A DNA stretch of 64,000 bases, taken from positions 744,001 through 808,000 of the forward strand of contig NZ_CP008941.1 in assembly GCF_000742835.1 (NCBI RefSeq), in the 5' to 3' direction. Positions 27,908 to 37,141 of this stretch are shown piece by piece. This DNA comes from Candidatus Paracaedibacter acanthamoebae. GTDB taxonomy: Bacteria > Pseudomonadota > Alphaproteobacteria > Paracaedibacterales > Paracaedibacteraceae. Within the stretch, counting starts at the first letter, position 1, and every line of letters starts with the position of its first letter. The position numbers were made by a program, and so were the translations under genes. The notes beneath the pieces were generated by a model that worked only from the letters and a program-made list of their open reading frames with translations, was not told the DNA's origin and did no database searches.

Positions 27908-29398
27908 ATGATGACAAAAACAAATCTTACAGAATTAACGCTGACAGAAGCGAAAGATGGTCTTGCTCGCAAAGAGTTTTCCGCCCTTGAGTTAACACAA
28001 GCCTTTATTGAAGCGATGGAACAAAATCGTCATCTCAATGCTTATGTGACAGAAACGCCAGAGCTTGCTTTAGAACAAGCCAAAGCGTCTGATGCCCGCT
28101 TGGCGGCAGGGAATGCCGGTAAATTGGAAGGCCTTCCCCTTGCAATTAAAGATCTATATTGCACCAAGGGTGTCAAGACCACGGCTTCCTCCAAAATGTT
28201 GCACAATTTTGTGCCTCAATACGAATCAACGGTTACGCAAAACTTGTGGAACGAAGGCGCTGTTATGTTAGGAAAAGTTGCCATGGACGAATTTGCCATG
28301 GGATCATCCAACACAACCAGTTATTATGGTAATGTTATCAGTCCATGGAAAGAAAAAGATCGCCCGGAAAAAGAACTCTGTCCGGGGGGCTCTTCCGGAG
28401 GATCAGCAGCGGCCGTGGCCGGACGCTTGGCTTTGGCAGCCACCGCCTCTGACACCGGTGGATCGATTCGCCAACCGGCAGCCTTTACAGGCCTTGTCGG
28501 CATAAAGCCCACGTATGGATTATGTTCTCGTCGTGGCATGATTGCTTATGCATCCTCTTTAGATCAAGCCGGCCCCCTCACCCATACAGTAAAAGATGCA
28601 GCTTTAATGCTTGAAGTCATGGCTGGTCATGATCCCCTGGATTCAACCTCCTTAAATGTTGAAATTCCAAACTTTTCTAGCCTTCTCAAAAGCGATCTTA
28701 AAGGTCTTAAAATTGGTGTTCCAAAAGAATATATCGAGGGGCTGGGTGACGAAATGCTCGCTGAGGTTAATAAGGGAATTGAATGGGCAAAGTCCCAAGG
28801 AGCAACCATTCATGAAGTTTCGCTGCCCATGACCTCCTATGCTCTGCCGGCTTATTACGTAATCTCGCCAGCAGAAGCTTCCTCTAACCTTGCCCGTTAT
28901 GATGGTGTGCGTTATGGTCTGCGGGTTGAAGGATCAACATTAGATGAACTCTATGAAAATACCCGTCGCGAAGGATTTGGTATGGAAGTCCGACGTCGTA
29001 TTATGATTGGAACATACGTCCTCTCGGCAGGATACTATGACGCTTACTACCTAAAAGCACAGCGTGTCCGCACTCTCATTCAAAAAGATTTTGAGCGCGT
29101 CTTTAAAGAAGTCGATTTATTGCTAACCCCCACTACCCCCGGGTCAGCTTTTGCACTGGATGAAAAACCAACTGATCCTGTTCACATGTACTTACAGGAT
29201 ATTTATACTGTGACTGTCAATCTTGCCAACCTTCCTGGAATTGCGATTCCGTCGGGATTGGATCAACAGGGATTGCCCCTCAGCCTGCAGCTGATTGGTC
29301 CGCGCTTGAGTGAGCAACGCCTGCTAAATGCAGCGTTGGCGCTGGAGGAATGCGCAGGGTTTTCCAGTTTGGTTAAAGATCTAAGAAAGGCAGCTTAA
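27908..29398 (+). CDS. gatA: Asp/Glu-tRNA amidotransferase subunit A
   Basis: A 496-residue amidase that frees ammonia from glutamine for the GatB subunit. The amidase-signature Ser-cisSer-Lys triad is visible: Lys in LAIKDLYC (about residue 79), cis-Ser in [13 protein letters not shown] and the nucleophile Ser in [10 protein letters not shown]. Length is normal. Two adjacent ATG codons exist at 27908 and 27911. It lies five bases after gatC and one base before gatB, so the three are translated together. Confidence 0.97.
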   Translation: MMTKTNLTELTLTEAKDGLARKEFSALELTQAFIEAMEQNRHLNAYVTETPELALEQAKASDARLAAGNAGKLEGLPLAIKDLYCTKGVKTTASSKMLHNFVPQYESTVTQNLWNEGAVMLGKVAMDEFAMGSSNTTSYYGNVISPWKEKDRPEKELCPGGSSGGSAAAVAGRLALAATASDTGGSIRQPAAFTGLVGIKPTYGLCSRRGMIAYASSLDQAGPLTHTVKDAALMLEVMAGHDPLDSTSLNVEIPNFSSLLKSDLKGLKIGVPKEYIEGLGDEMLAEVNKGIEWAKSQGATIHEVSLPMTSYALPAYYVISPAEASSNLARYDGVRYGLRVEGSTLDELYENTRREGFGMEVRRRIMIGTYVLSAGYYDAYYLKAQRVRTLIQKDFERVFKEVDLLLTPTTPGSAFALDEKPTDPVHMYLQDIYTVTVNLANLPGIAIPSGLDQQGLPLSLQLIGPRLSEQRLLNAALALEECAGFSSLVKDLRKAA

Positions 29399-29399
29399 C

Positions 29400-30881
29400 A
29401 TGTCAGAAAATAAAAACCTCATTCAAGGGCGCACAGGGCTATGGGAAGTTGTCATCGGTCTTGAAGTCCACGCTCAAGTAAACTCTAAGGCGAAACTTTT
29501 TGATGGATGCTCCACGGATTTTGGGGCGGACCCTAATACTCAAGTTGGTTTCTTTACAGCGGCGATGCCGGGAATGCTGCCGGTTATCAATCATCTTTGC
29601 GTGGATCAAGCAATTAAAACTGGACTTGGATTAAATGCCGTTATTAATAAGTTTTCAGTTTTTGATCGTAAAAATTATTTCTATGCTGACTTACCGTGCG
29701 GTTATCAGATTTCCCAATTTACACGTCCCATTGTCAGTGGCGGGTATTTGGATATCGATTTAGAGGATGGTGAATCTAAACGCATCAATATTACTCGATT
29801 GCACTTAGAGATGGATGCCGGTAAAAGCATTCACGACTTGCATCCTACAAAAACCTATATTGACTTAAACCGCAGCGGTATTGCCCTGATGGAAATCGTG
29901 TCAGAACCAGAAATGCGATCTAGCGCTCAAGCCATGGCCTATGTAAAAAAGCTGCGCTCTATTTTACGCTATATGGGAACTTGTGATGGGAATATGGAAC
30001 AAGGCAGCATGCGGGTTGACGCTAATATTTCCTTACGCCGTCCCGGCCAACCCTTTGGCACCCGAGCCGAAATTAAGAACGTCAACTCAATTCGGTTCTT
30101 AGGCCAAGCCATCGAATTTGAAATTGCGCGGCAGCTCGACATCCTCGAAGATGGTGGCGAAATTGTGCAAGAAACGCGTTTATTTGATCCTGGCAAAGGA
30201 GAAACTCGATCCATGCGCAGTAAGGAAGACGCCCATGATTATCGTTATTTCCCCGATCCTGATCTGTTGCCCCTGCGCTTAACAGATGAAAGAATCAATG
30301 CGATTCATGCCACCATGCCAGAACTCCCCGATGCTAAACGTCAACGCCTCATGGCTGAGTTTGGCTTACCACTTTATGATGCAACTGTGATTGTTTCTGA
30401 ACGCGAAACCGCAGATTATTATGAAAGGGCTGTCGCCGCCCTCACTGCTAAAGATAAAGTGCAAGGGGCCAAACAAATTGCTAATTGGTTGATGGGTGAC
30501 GTTTTTGCTGCCATGAATCGAGACAACAAGACGGTCGAAACAATGCCGTTAGAAGCTAAAAACCTGGCAGGTATGATTGACCTAATTCTTGATAATACCA
30601 TTTCAGGAAAGATTGCTAAGGACGTTTTCCTTAAAATGTGGGAATCTGGCAAAGCTCCCGCAGCCCTGGTCGAAGAACTCGGTCTCAAGCAAATCACCGA
30701 TGCCTCAGTGATTGAACAAGCTGTTGATGAAATTTTGACTCAGCATGCCGATAAAGTTGCTGATTATAAAGCTGGAAAAGAAACTTTATTTGGATTCTTT
30801 GTCGGTCAAGTGATGAAAGCCACCCAAGGTAAAGCTAACCCTGGCATGGTTAATGACCTGATTAAAAAGAAGCTTTCTTAA
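29400..30881 (+). CDS. gatB: Asp/Glu-tRNA amidotransferase subunit B
   Basis: A 493-residue subunit that phosphorylates and amidates the tRNA-bound acid. It has the GatB start [12 protein letters not shown], the zinc-site region [29 protein letters not shown], a YRYFPDPDL motif and the C-terminal YqeY-like tail domain ([15 protein letters not shown]). It ends the gatCAB operon; a palindromic repeat cluster about 50 bases downstream may act as terminator. Confidence 0.97.
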   Translation: MSENKNLIQGRTGLWEVVIGLEVHAQVNSKAKLFDGCSTDFGADPNTQVGFFTAAMPGMLPVINHLCVDQAIKTGLGLNAVINKFSVFDRKNYFYADLPCGYQISQFTRPIVSGGYLDIDLEDGESKRINITRLHLEMDAGKSIHDLHPTKTYIDLNRSGIALMEIVSEPEMRSSAQAMAYVKKLRSILRYMGTCDGNMEQGSMRVDANISLRRPGQPFGTRAEIKNVNSIRFLGQAIEFEIARQLDILEDGGEIVQETRLFDPGKGETRSMRSKEDAHDYRYFPDPDLLPLRLTDERINAIHATMPELPDAKRQRLMAEFGLPLYDATVIVSERETADYYERAVAALTAKDKVQGAKQIANWLMGDVFAAMNRDNKTVETMPLEAKNLAGMIDLILDNTISGKIAKDVFLKMWESGKAPAALVEELGLKQITDASVIEQAVDEILTQHADKVADYKAGKETLFGFFVGQVMKATQGKANPGMVNDLIKKKLS

Positions 30882-30932
30882 TTATTTTCCTGGCTCAGAA
30901 AACCCTCTTTTTTCAGTCGTTCTTATCTCCTT

Positions 30933-31066
30933 CTTTTCCCGGCCGAAGAGCCGGGAAAAGAGGCTCTTTCCAAGCAACAGAAGGACAGCCCGGAAACTCG
31001 AGCTCCTACCGGGTATCGTTTGTCATTTCGAGTTCCCGGCTCTTCGCTTAGCTGCGGTCGGAAAAA
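30933..31066. repeat. Three palindromic REP-like copies after gatB
   Basis: The first copy (30933-30960) is a perfect type 1 element with arms CTTTTCCCGG and CCGGGAAAAG around CCGAAGAG. The second (30965-30996) is a decayed type 2 copy. The third (31031-31066) is inverted, with CGAGTTCCCGGCTCTTCGCT, and its far arm is mutated. They share core sequence with the 6.4-7.1 kb cluster. The first lies 50 bases after gatB and could end its transcript. Confidence 0.8.
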
Positions 31067-31153
31067 AAGACGTGAATTATAAATAAATCAACACAAAAAA
31101 AAACCAAGCAGAGTTTTTTCTACTTGGCTCATAATTTAAGATCTTAAAGGTAA

Positions 31154-31447
31154 TTACTGGCGCGGACGATAGAGCCCAACAATTTGATTAATCATATTTT
31201 CCGTCATAACATCGCGATGATGGCGAGCTAGAAAACGGCGAATCATACGTATATTATAGTCATATAACTCCCTCCCACCCACGCTAGACATGTCAAAACT
31301 TAAAAATTTTCGACGAAAATGGGGGGCTAACTCTTGGTCCATTTTGTATTCACCGCAATCATGGCAGTGAACATCGATGATATTGTTTTCTTTAATTTCA
31401 TCGTGTCTGTGTAACTTAAAGTTACAAATGGGGCATGGATTTGTCAT
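31154..31447 (-). CDS. Small zinc-ribbon-like protein of unknown function
   Basis: A 97-residue cytoplasmic protein. The first half has two Cys pairs that could bind zinc: CPIC near residue 5 and CHDC near residue 29, with several His residues between. The second half is basic and probably helical (IRMIRRFLARHHRDVMTE). The ATG at 31447 follows AAAGGTAG. I do not recognise the family; the layout fits a small nucleic-acid-binding or adapter protein. It stands alone, with repeats on one side and a broken autotransporter on the other. Confidence 0.65.
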   Translation of the reverse strand: MTNPCPICNFKLHRHDEIKENNIIDVHCHDCGEYKMDQELAPHFRRKFLSFDMSSVGGRELYDYNIRMIRRFLARHHRDVMTENMINQIVGLYRPRQ

Positions 31448-31677
31448 TGTCTACTACCTTTTGGCATTACATTCTATCTTTACCGTATCACTTATATATT
31501 AATGTTTTACTAAAATTATTTAATTTTCAAGCTAGAATACAATCCCTTAAAAAAAACCTTCTTCATCCATATTAATAAATTTAATTAAATTTGACTAAAT
31601 TTGAGCAGTAGAGAAAACTTATACCAAACACCCCGTATAAAATAATTTTAAAATTTGTTGTCAGGAGAAGGACTGAG

Positions 31678-33291
31678 ATGAAGCAATCTAAAACACCAAC
31701 CCCCTACAAGAAAACCACCGCTCTTAAATTTATTGCAACACTCTTACTTCTGAGCACTCCTGTACAGGCTGCACTCGATATTTATTCAGCGAATACTAAT
31801 ATTGTTGCTGATGCTGAGTATCCGGACGCTTATGACGGCGTAAGAATAAGGCCTGGTGTGACCCTTACGAATGGAGCGAACTTAGACTTTTTAGCTGGCT
31901 CCTCTCTTGTTTTTGACATTGTCAGCTATAGTGTTGGTACAATTAATAACCTTTCAGGGACAAGGGGTAACCTTCTTCGCTGAAGGCTCTTCAATTATTA
32001 TGAATGTGGTGGGAACCCCACCCCCTAATGGGACATATGAGTTAGTCCGAGGAAAGGTAGGAAACGAAGGGCCACTACGAGTTATCCTTCAAAATTATTC
32101 CGACGCCACTCTGATAACAAGTTATGTTGCTGATATAAATGGATATATACGAGCCACTATTATCAACTACAACCGCCCCTCTGTTACGCAAACCGTCATC
32201 GATCAAACAATCACAACCTCTGATACGATTTTTAATCGAAATATCATAGACAATATCCCCTTAACATCTTGTTGCTCTCCAGTGTCTTGCCGCCCTTCTG
32301 AAACATCCCGGACCTTGGATTATAGCACGGCTCCCACAATTGCAAAGACCCTGCATCGCTTTGTAGGAGCGAACCATGATATGACGTCTTACAAATACAC
32401 TCCCCTGTTAGCTCTGCCAGGCCTTAAAGAACGTCAAACAGACCTGACTAAAAGTCATTAATGAAGGACAGTTACCAACTTCACAATTTACTTTACCCCA
32501 TAAAGGAATACGGGTGTGGATGACCGGAATTTATAACCACTTCTGGAATAAATTAAGTCATCTAGACTACAAAGCGCAATCAAAAGGATTCCAAATAGGT
32601 ATCGATTCCACCACGACCCGCCTTCCCATTGGAGTATCTTTTGCTTATATGGCCAGAAGTAGCAAGAGTCAGTATTGGCCGCAATAGAACCAGCCAACTC
32701 GGATTATATGGTGGATATGGTCTTAATAATTTTATGGTTTTCGGAACGGCGTCTTATATTCATGGCCATAATAAGCTTGGAAATTTTACTAAGAAGCATT
32801 TTACGACCAATTCTTTTAGCGCCTATGTAAGGGGAAGTTATTCTCATCGACTTCCGGGCAAGAATATTCTAGAACCGTTAATTGCTTTAAGTTATGGCCA
32901 TACATGGGTCCCGACAATCCACGAATTAGGATCGATGCTCACCCGTACCACTAAGGCAAAAGAATCTAACTCTGTTCGCTCAGAATTGGGTGTAAGATGG
33001 AGTCACTTTCTGGGACTCGACAATAAAGCCCAAACCCCAGTAAAGCTCTATATCCAAGCTTTGTGGAAACACAATTATAGGAACAAGCAAAAAACCGGCA
33101 ATATGCAGTTTATTGGCAGTAATTTCATTACAACCTCTTTAGGACAGCGCCAAGCCAAAAATACTGCTGATGTGGGGATAGGAATTATTGTCCGAAAGGA
33201 TGACATTGATCTCTCCTTATCCTATGGCACCAGTTTTGCCAAAGAAGTACAAAACCATACAGGTATGGCTGGCATTCGAGTCAAAATTTAA
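31678..33291 (+). pseudogene. Autotransporter (type V secretion) gene broken by three frameshifts
   Basis: The ATG at 31678 follows AGGAGAAGG and starts a long signal peptide (cleavage likely after TPVQA, residue 35). A short passenger with beta-helix-like phrases (VRIRPGVTLTNGANLDFLAG) runs in frame 1 to about 31960, in frame 2 to 32461, in frame 3 from about 32451 to 32686, then in frame 1 again to 33291. The last 260 residues are an autotransporter barrel (VWMTGIYNHFWNKLSH, LGLYGGYGLNNFMVFGTASY) ending in GMAGIRVKI. Each junction is a +1 shift. The protein content is well conserved despite the shifts, so inactivation is recent or the gene is decoded or varied in an unusual way. Confidence 0.85.
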
Positions 33292-33325
33292 GAGCATTAT
33301 TTTAAGTAACGATAAGGAGAAAAAA

Positions 33326-33472
33326 ATGGAAAGAAAGTTGAGAAAAATATTATTTTTTGTCGCAATGAGTGGCTTAAGTATTTGCTTACAGGGCTGTACC
33401 GATAGCTATAATTTAGAGTTGGATGACAGTATAAATAAGGCTGCTTCCCATCATAACTGTTCCCCTAATTAA
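33326..33472 (+). CDS. Very small lipoprotein
   Basis: A 48-residue product from an ATG at 33326 with a good AAGGAGA site. A basic start (MERKLRK), a hydrophobic stretch and the lipobox LQGC (Cys24) make a lipoprotein signal; only 25 residues remain after processing. It lies 35 bases after the broken autotransporter and 13 before another small lipoprotein, so the three may once have formed one surface operon. No family recognised. Confidence 0.6.
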   Translation: MERKLRKILFFVAMSGLSICLQGCTDSYNLELDDSINKAASHHNCSPN

Positions 33473-33485
33473 AAAGAGGATAAGA

Positions 33486-33866
33486 ATGAAAAAAATTTTA
33501 GTTTCTTTGATTGTAACAATCCCTTTTTTATCTTCCTGTTATGATTTTACGGTATATTCGGGAGATCAAACTATAACATCTTTTGATGAGAATGATTGTA
33601 ATGATGATACAGGCTGCGAGAATAAAACAGCAACCTATAATAAGCAGGACCAAACTTTTACAATAAAGAATACAGATGGAAACAAACAGACATCTACTTT
33701 TAAACAAACCAACGAAGAGACCACTGGTATATTTGGCGAGCAAATATTTACTTTAAGTGAAACATCCCGCACAATTACTTGTCCCAATGGCAAAACAACC
33801 ACTTTCTACCCTGAGGATAATGCCACTCCGCCTGCTCCCCCTGCCAAAGTTTGGACTAAACTGTAA
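33486..33866 (+). CDS. Small lipoprotein of unknown function
   Basis: A 126-residue protein with a lipoprotein signal (MKKILVSLIVTIPFLSSC, Cys18 as the lipidated residue). The mature part is rich in Thr, Asn and Asp with four further Cys residues (one pair in CNDDTGC), and ends in a Pro-rich tail (PPAPPAKVW). The ATG at 33486 follows AAGAGGA. Alternating hydrophilic short strands suggest a small beta-rich envelope protein. Not recognised. Confidence 0.65.
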   Translation: MKKILVSLIVTIPFLSSCYDFTVYSGDQTITSFDENDCNDDTGCENKTATYNKQDQTFTIKNTDGNKQTSTFKQTNEETTGIFGEQIFTLSETSRTITCPNGKTTTFYPEDNATPPAPPAKVWTKL

Positions 33867-33888
33867 TAAACTTTAGCATTTGAACAAT

Positions 33889-33934
33889 AAAAGGCTGATC
33901 GTCATTGCTGAAAAACATATATTATCAGCCCTTT
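33889..33934. terminator. Hairpin between convergent genes
   Basis: AAAGGCTGAT (33890-33899) pairs with ATCAGCC(C)TTT (33924-33934) around a 24-base loop. It lies between the stop codons of two convergent genes and has A- and T-rich flanks on both sides, so it may serve both directions. It resembles the AGGCTGAT hairpin at 37103-37130. Confidence 0.5.
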
Positions 33935-33947
33935 ATTAATTATCACA

Positions 33948-34898
33948 TTAGTTAAACATACCTGAATGTGTTTCTCCTTTCTTTCTCATTAACTGAAATT
34001 TTTTATTAAATAAAGTAAATACTTTTCCAATTGCCCAGTTCTTTAATTTTTTATGAAAGGCGAGCACTGACTTAGGGAGAGGAGATGCGTCAACTCTTTC
34101 ATCAAGGGTTTGCAACGTAAGCTCCATGGTGAAAACACCTTCATCGCCATTGACCAGGACCTCACACCGAGAACTAAAATCTCCTAAACCAGCCAGATAG
34201 GAGATATAATTGCCAAACTTATAGCTTATTTCTGTATCCGATTCTTCCTCTTCTTCTCGTTTACGCTTTAACTCTTTTTCTGTATGTTTAATGCTATCGG
34301 AAAATCCCGCAACGAATTTCTCTTTATCAATTCCACTCTCTATTAATAAATTAATGAGGGGAGCCGGGATTTGCCCTTCATTTTCTGTAAGTCGCTCTAC
34401 GGTCCCTATTACTGCTTCATAATAATCGATGTTAGAAAAATCATAGGATAATCTTCTTTTTTTCTGAGGACTTCTTTCATTTGCTACATCCTCAGGTACC
34501 CTATTGTGTAAATCGCAAAGCAATTGATCGAACATTGCCTCGTCACCAAATGTTACAATTTCTTCTGTGGGTCCAACTTTCTGTTGAGGATCATAACATA
34601 TCCGGAAAGATAAAGCTTTACGACCATAACCTTTGTCAAAATTGGCATCCTCTTGCTGCGGAAATTCTAATACTTCTGTTTTTTTAACTTCAAAGACAGT
34701 TATGTAATTAAATGGATCATTAAGAACGCGTTTATCATCCACCTTTACCCGCAACATATTTGAAATTGCTGCTGAAGGTGGTGACGGTGAATTCGAAGCT
34801 ACACTCCCGGCTTCGCAAGCATTAGCCTCTATGGCGCCGCTCAGAATCATTACAATCATAATCTGTATTTTTGTAAAGTAGTTGATATGCATTAGCAT
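33948..34898 (-). CDS. Exported protein with NLS-like clusters, unknown function
   Basis: A 316-residue protein. The N-terminus is a Sec signal (cleavage likely after IEANA, residue 27). The mature protein is acidic and mostly helical with two strongly basic clusters: SPQKKRRLS (143-151), which fits a monopartite nuclear localisation signal, and KRKR (211-214) followed by an acidic run. The ATG at 34898 follows AAGGGGGG. I do not recognise the fold. Three other exported proteins in the window share the signal-plus-basic-cluster plan, which suggests a host-directed effector, but secretion beyond the periplasm is not shown. Confidence 0.6.
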   Translation of the reverse strand: MLMHINYFTKIQIMIVMILSGAIEANACEAGSVASNSPSPPSAAISNMLRVKVDDKRVLNDPFNYITVFEVKKTEVLEFPQQEDANFDKGYGRKALSFRICYDPQQKVGPTEEIVTFGDEAMFDQLLCDLHNRVPEDVANERSPQKKRRLSYDFSNIDYYEAVIGTVERLTENEGQIPAPLINLLIESGIDKEKFVAGFSDSIKHTEKELKRKREEEEESDTEISYKFGNYISYLAGLGDFSSRCEVLVNGDEGVFTMELTLQTLDERVDASPLPKSVLAFHKKLKNWAIGKVFTLFNKKFQLMRKKGETHSGMFN

Positions 34899-35041
34899 GT
34901 TTATTCCCCCCTTAAATAGCTTATCCTTACTTAGAGCTACTCTAAATTACTTTTTACCAAAATTTTAGGATATTTTACCTCTATTAAAAGAGCAAGATTA
35001 TTTGTAAAGCTTAAAATATAAGAAAGGAAAAACCAAAAATT

Positions 35042-35758
35042 TCAATCAGACAGATCTAATAGCTGAGTTAAGCGCTGGCGGTGATCAGGTAAGATGCTAT
35101 TGAAAAAATATTTAGCTAAAAAATAACCACTCATCTTCAAAGATTTAGCGATATCGTCCGCCTCCGCTATTCCTTCATCGCCAGATATAATAAACTTCGG
35201 AATTTCAAATAATTTATTGGCGTAAGGCAAGCCCGCCTCTCGACTGACAGCACAGCCAGATTTAGGGGAAACATAAGTTAAATCATCTTGTCTCCCCGTG
35301 GCTGCACACTGCGATAAATCCAGACCGTAACCTAAAGCTTCCAATAACCGCAACTCAAATATTGCATAATCCTTTAACCAGCCTGAGCCCGGATCTGCCA
35401 GTTTTTGCATCAAATTCACTACCATATCATAAATTAACGAATAAGGATGCCGTTCTGCCAACAAGCGATCCAAAATGGTCAACAGTGATACCATAGCCGT
35501 CAACCGCAGCGAATCTGGCATGATCCGGGCAAGGGGTGAATGAACAAGCTCTAATTGAAATGCCCCTAAATGTTCGGATAATCGTGCCGACCATTGAGCC
35601 TGTACGGTATTGCCGGGTTGCAATATTGGTCGATTACGGGAGGATATTCTGATAATACCGGCATGACGGCCATGGCTGCGGGTTAAAAGAGAGACAACAG
35701 CAGAGTTTTCCCCATGCTGCCGCAAACTTAAGATTACCCCGTCCTCTTGCCATTTCAT
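35042..35758 (-). CDS. recO: DNA repair protein RecO
   Basis: A 238-residue recombination mediator that helps load RecA at gaps. It begins WQEDGVILSLRQHGENSAVV with the GRHAGIIR motif of the OB-fold, followed by the helical domain (LAERHPYSLIYDMVVNLMQKL). One Cys pair region is present (CAATG, GCAVSREAG), as in many proteobacterial forms. It overlaps the era stop codon by four bases (ATGA), so it is translated with era, a common alphaproteobacterial order. Confidence 0.95.
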   Translation of the reverse strand: MKWQEDGVILSLRQHGENSAVVSLLTRSHGRHAGIIRISSRNRPILQPGNTVQAQWSARLSEHLGAFQLELVHSPLARIMPDSLRLTAMVSLLTILDRLLAERHPYSLIYDMVVNLMQKLADPGSGWLKDYAIFELRLLEALGYGLDLSQCAATGRQDDLTYVSPKSGCAVSREAGLPYANKLFEIPKFIISGDEGIAEADDIAKSLKMSGYFLAKYFFNSILPDHRQRLTQLLDLSD

Positions 35759-36639
35759 GCGTTAAAATCAAGGCCGATATTGCGATAGAAAGATGATTTT
35801 TCTGACCAATTTTCAGCCACCTTGACGTATAAATAAAGGTGGACTTGACGTCCTAACAGCTGTGATAGCTCTTCACGGGCTGCCTGACTAATCTCTTTAA
35901 TTTTTGCCCCCCGCTTCCCCAGAATAATAGACTTTTGGCCATCGCGGTTCACATAAATAACCTGATTAATCTTAACACTGCCATTATCAAATTCTTCCCA
36001 TGCTTCTGTTTCTACGAAGGTTTCATAAGGAAGTTCTTGATGCAATTGGTGATACAATTGCTCACGAGTGATTTCTGATGCCCATAATCGTTGCGGCATG
36101 TCAGTAATATCATCTTCCGGAAACATCCAAGGTCCAGCGGGCGCTTTGGATACGAGATAGGCCATTAAGTCAGGAACACCATCTCCCGTTAGGGCAGAGA
36201 TCATAAATATTTCAGTAACTTGCTCGTATTGGTGATAAGTTTCTGCCAACTTGAGCAAACGCGCTTTATCGACCGCATCCACTTTATTTAAAACCAGAAT
36301 GACCTTACACCCCTCTAGACCTTTAAGGATTTCTTGGCTGCGGGATTGAATTTTTTGGCTAGCATCAACAATAAGGATTGTTTGGTCTGCATCGCGACCA
36401 GCGTCCCAAGCGGATGCCACCATGGCCCGATCTAAACGCTTCTTCGGGGCAAAAATACCTGGGGTGTCAATTAAGACAAGCTGAGCATCACCGGCCATTG
36501 CAATCCCTAAAATCCGTTGACGCGTTGTCTGAACCTTGGGTGAAACAATTGATACTTTTTGGCCAACAAGCTGATTAATTAAGGTTGATTTTCCAGCATT
36601 AGGTTCCCCTAGAACCGCAATAAATCCAAACTGAGTCAT
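35755..36639 (-). CDS. era: GTPase Era
   Basis: A 294-residue GTPase that binds 16S rRNA and the 30S subunit during maturation. G1 is GEPNAGKS (11-18), G3 DTPG, G4 NKVD, and the C-terminal KH domain has VNRDGQKSIILGKRGAKIKE. I chose the ATG at 36639, which follows AAAGGA and matches the family start (MTQFGFIAVLG); a longer frame to 36699 adds 20 unlikely residues. It forms an operon with recO. Confidence 0.96.
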   Translation of the reverse strand: MTQFGFIAVLGEPNAGKSTLINQLVGQKVSIVSPKVQTTRQRILGIAMAGDAQLVLIDTPGIFAPKKRLDRAMVASAWDAGRDADQTILIVDASQKIQSRSQEILKGLEGCKVILVLNKVDAVDKARLLKLAETYHQYEQVTEIFMISALTGDGVPDLMAYLVSKAPAGPWMFPEDDITDMPQRLWASEITREQLYHQLHQELPYETFVETEAWEEFDNGSVKINQVIYVNRDGQKSIILGKRGAKIKEISQAAREELSQLLGRQVHLYLYVKVAENWSEKSSFYRNIGLDFNA

Positions 36640-36747
36640 TCTTTTTCCTTTAAATTTTCCCTTATTATGGCAGCAAACCTCAAAAATGCAACAATTCAAA
36701 AGCTTATCATATTATTTTACCTTTTTATTCTTAATTAAAATAAAATC

Positions 36748-36776
36748 TCGCCAATCTATTCTATTTTTGCTATACT
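36748..36776 (+). promoter_or_regulatory. Promoter-like block shared with the paralogue at 38.8 kb
   Basis: TCGCCA, a 17-base spacer and TATACT (with an upstream TG) lie 34 bases before the start codon of the small exported protein. The paralogous gene at 38851 has TCGCCA, 17 bases and TATATT at the same distance. The −10 is good; the −35 is not the usual TTGACA. Confidence 0.55.
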
Positions 36777-36809
36777 TCCGTTAAAATTAATAATAAATGA
36801 GTATGAAAA

Positions 36810-37061
36810 TTGAAAAAACTTCTTTTATTGTGTGCTAACTTTGTATTTTTCTCCCATGGTCAAGCCAACCAAACAGATATTTTAAGCGACCTAGCCCAGC
36901 AGGGACAGATTACGCCACAAGAATATAATGATTATCAAAACAAAATTAAAAATTTTACCGACTTATGTAACGAAAAAGCTTATAAGGGTACCTCAACATT
37001 CACGTCTGCGGAAATTGATGCTTTTTGGAACTTGGTTGATGAATTAGTCGCTAAAAATTAA
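36810..37061 (+). CDS. Small exported protein, paralogue 1
   Basis: An 83-residue protein with a Sec signal (MKKLLLLCANFVFFSHGQA) and a helical mature part. It is a clear paralogue of the protein at 38851: both share ITPQEY/LTLEEA, a YxNxI element and a DAFW/DRFW + DEL/EAL end. The start is TTG at 36810, as in the paralogue; no in-frame ATG precedes the signal. Function unknown. The era operon lies divergently upstream and a perfect hairpin follows the gene. Confidence 0.65.
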   Translation: MKKLLLLCANFVFFSHGQANQTDILSDLAQQGQITPQEYNDYQNKIKNFTDLCNEKAYKGTSTFTSAEIDAFWNLVDELVAKN

Positions 37062-37102
37062 TCTGATAAGAAAGCTAAGTAGCCACAGTCTTAAATTTAG
37101 GT

Positions 37103-37130
37103 GTTAGGCTGATAAATCTATCAGCCTAAC
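37103..37130. terminator. Perfect 12-bp hairpin between convergent genes
   Basis: GTTAGGCTGATA (37103-37114) pairs perfectly with TATCAGCCTAAC (37119-37130) around AATC. It lies between the stop codons of genes ending at 37061 and 37142, so it probably acts on both transcripts. Confidence 0.65.
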
Positions 37131-37141
37131 AAGAATTTCAT

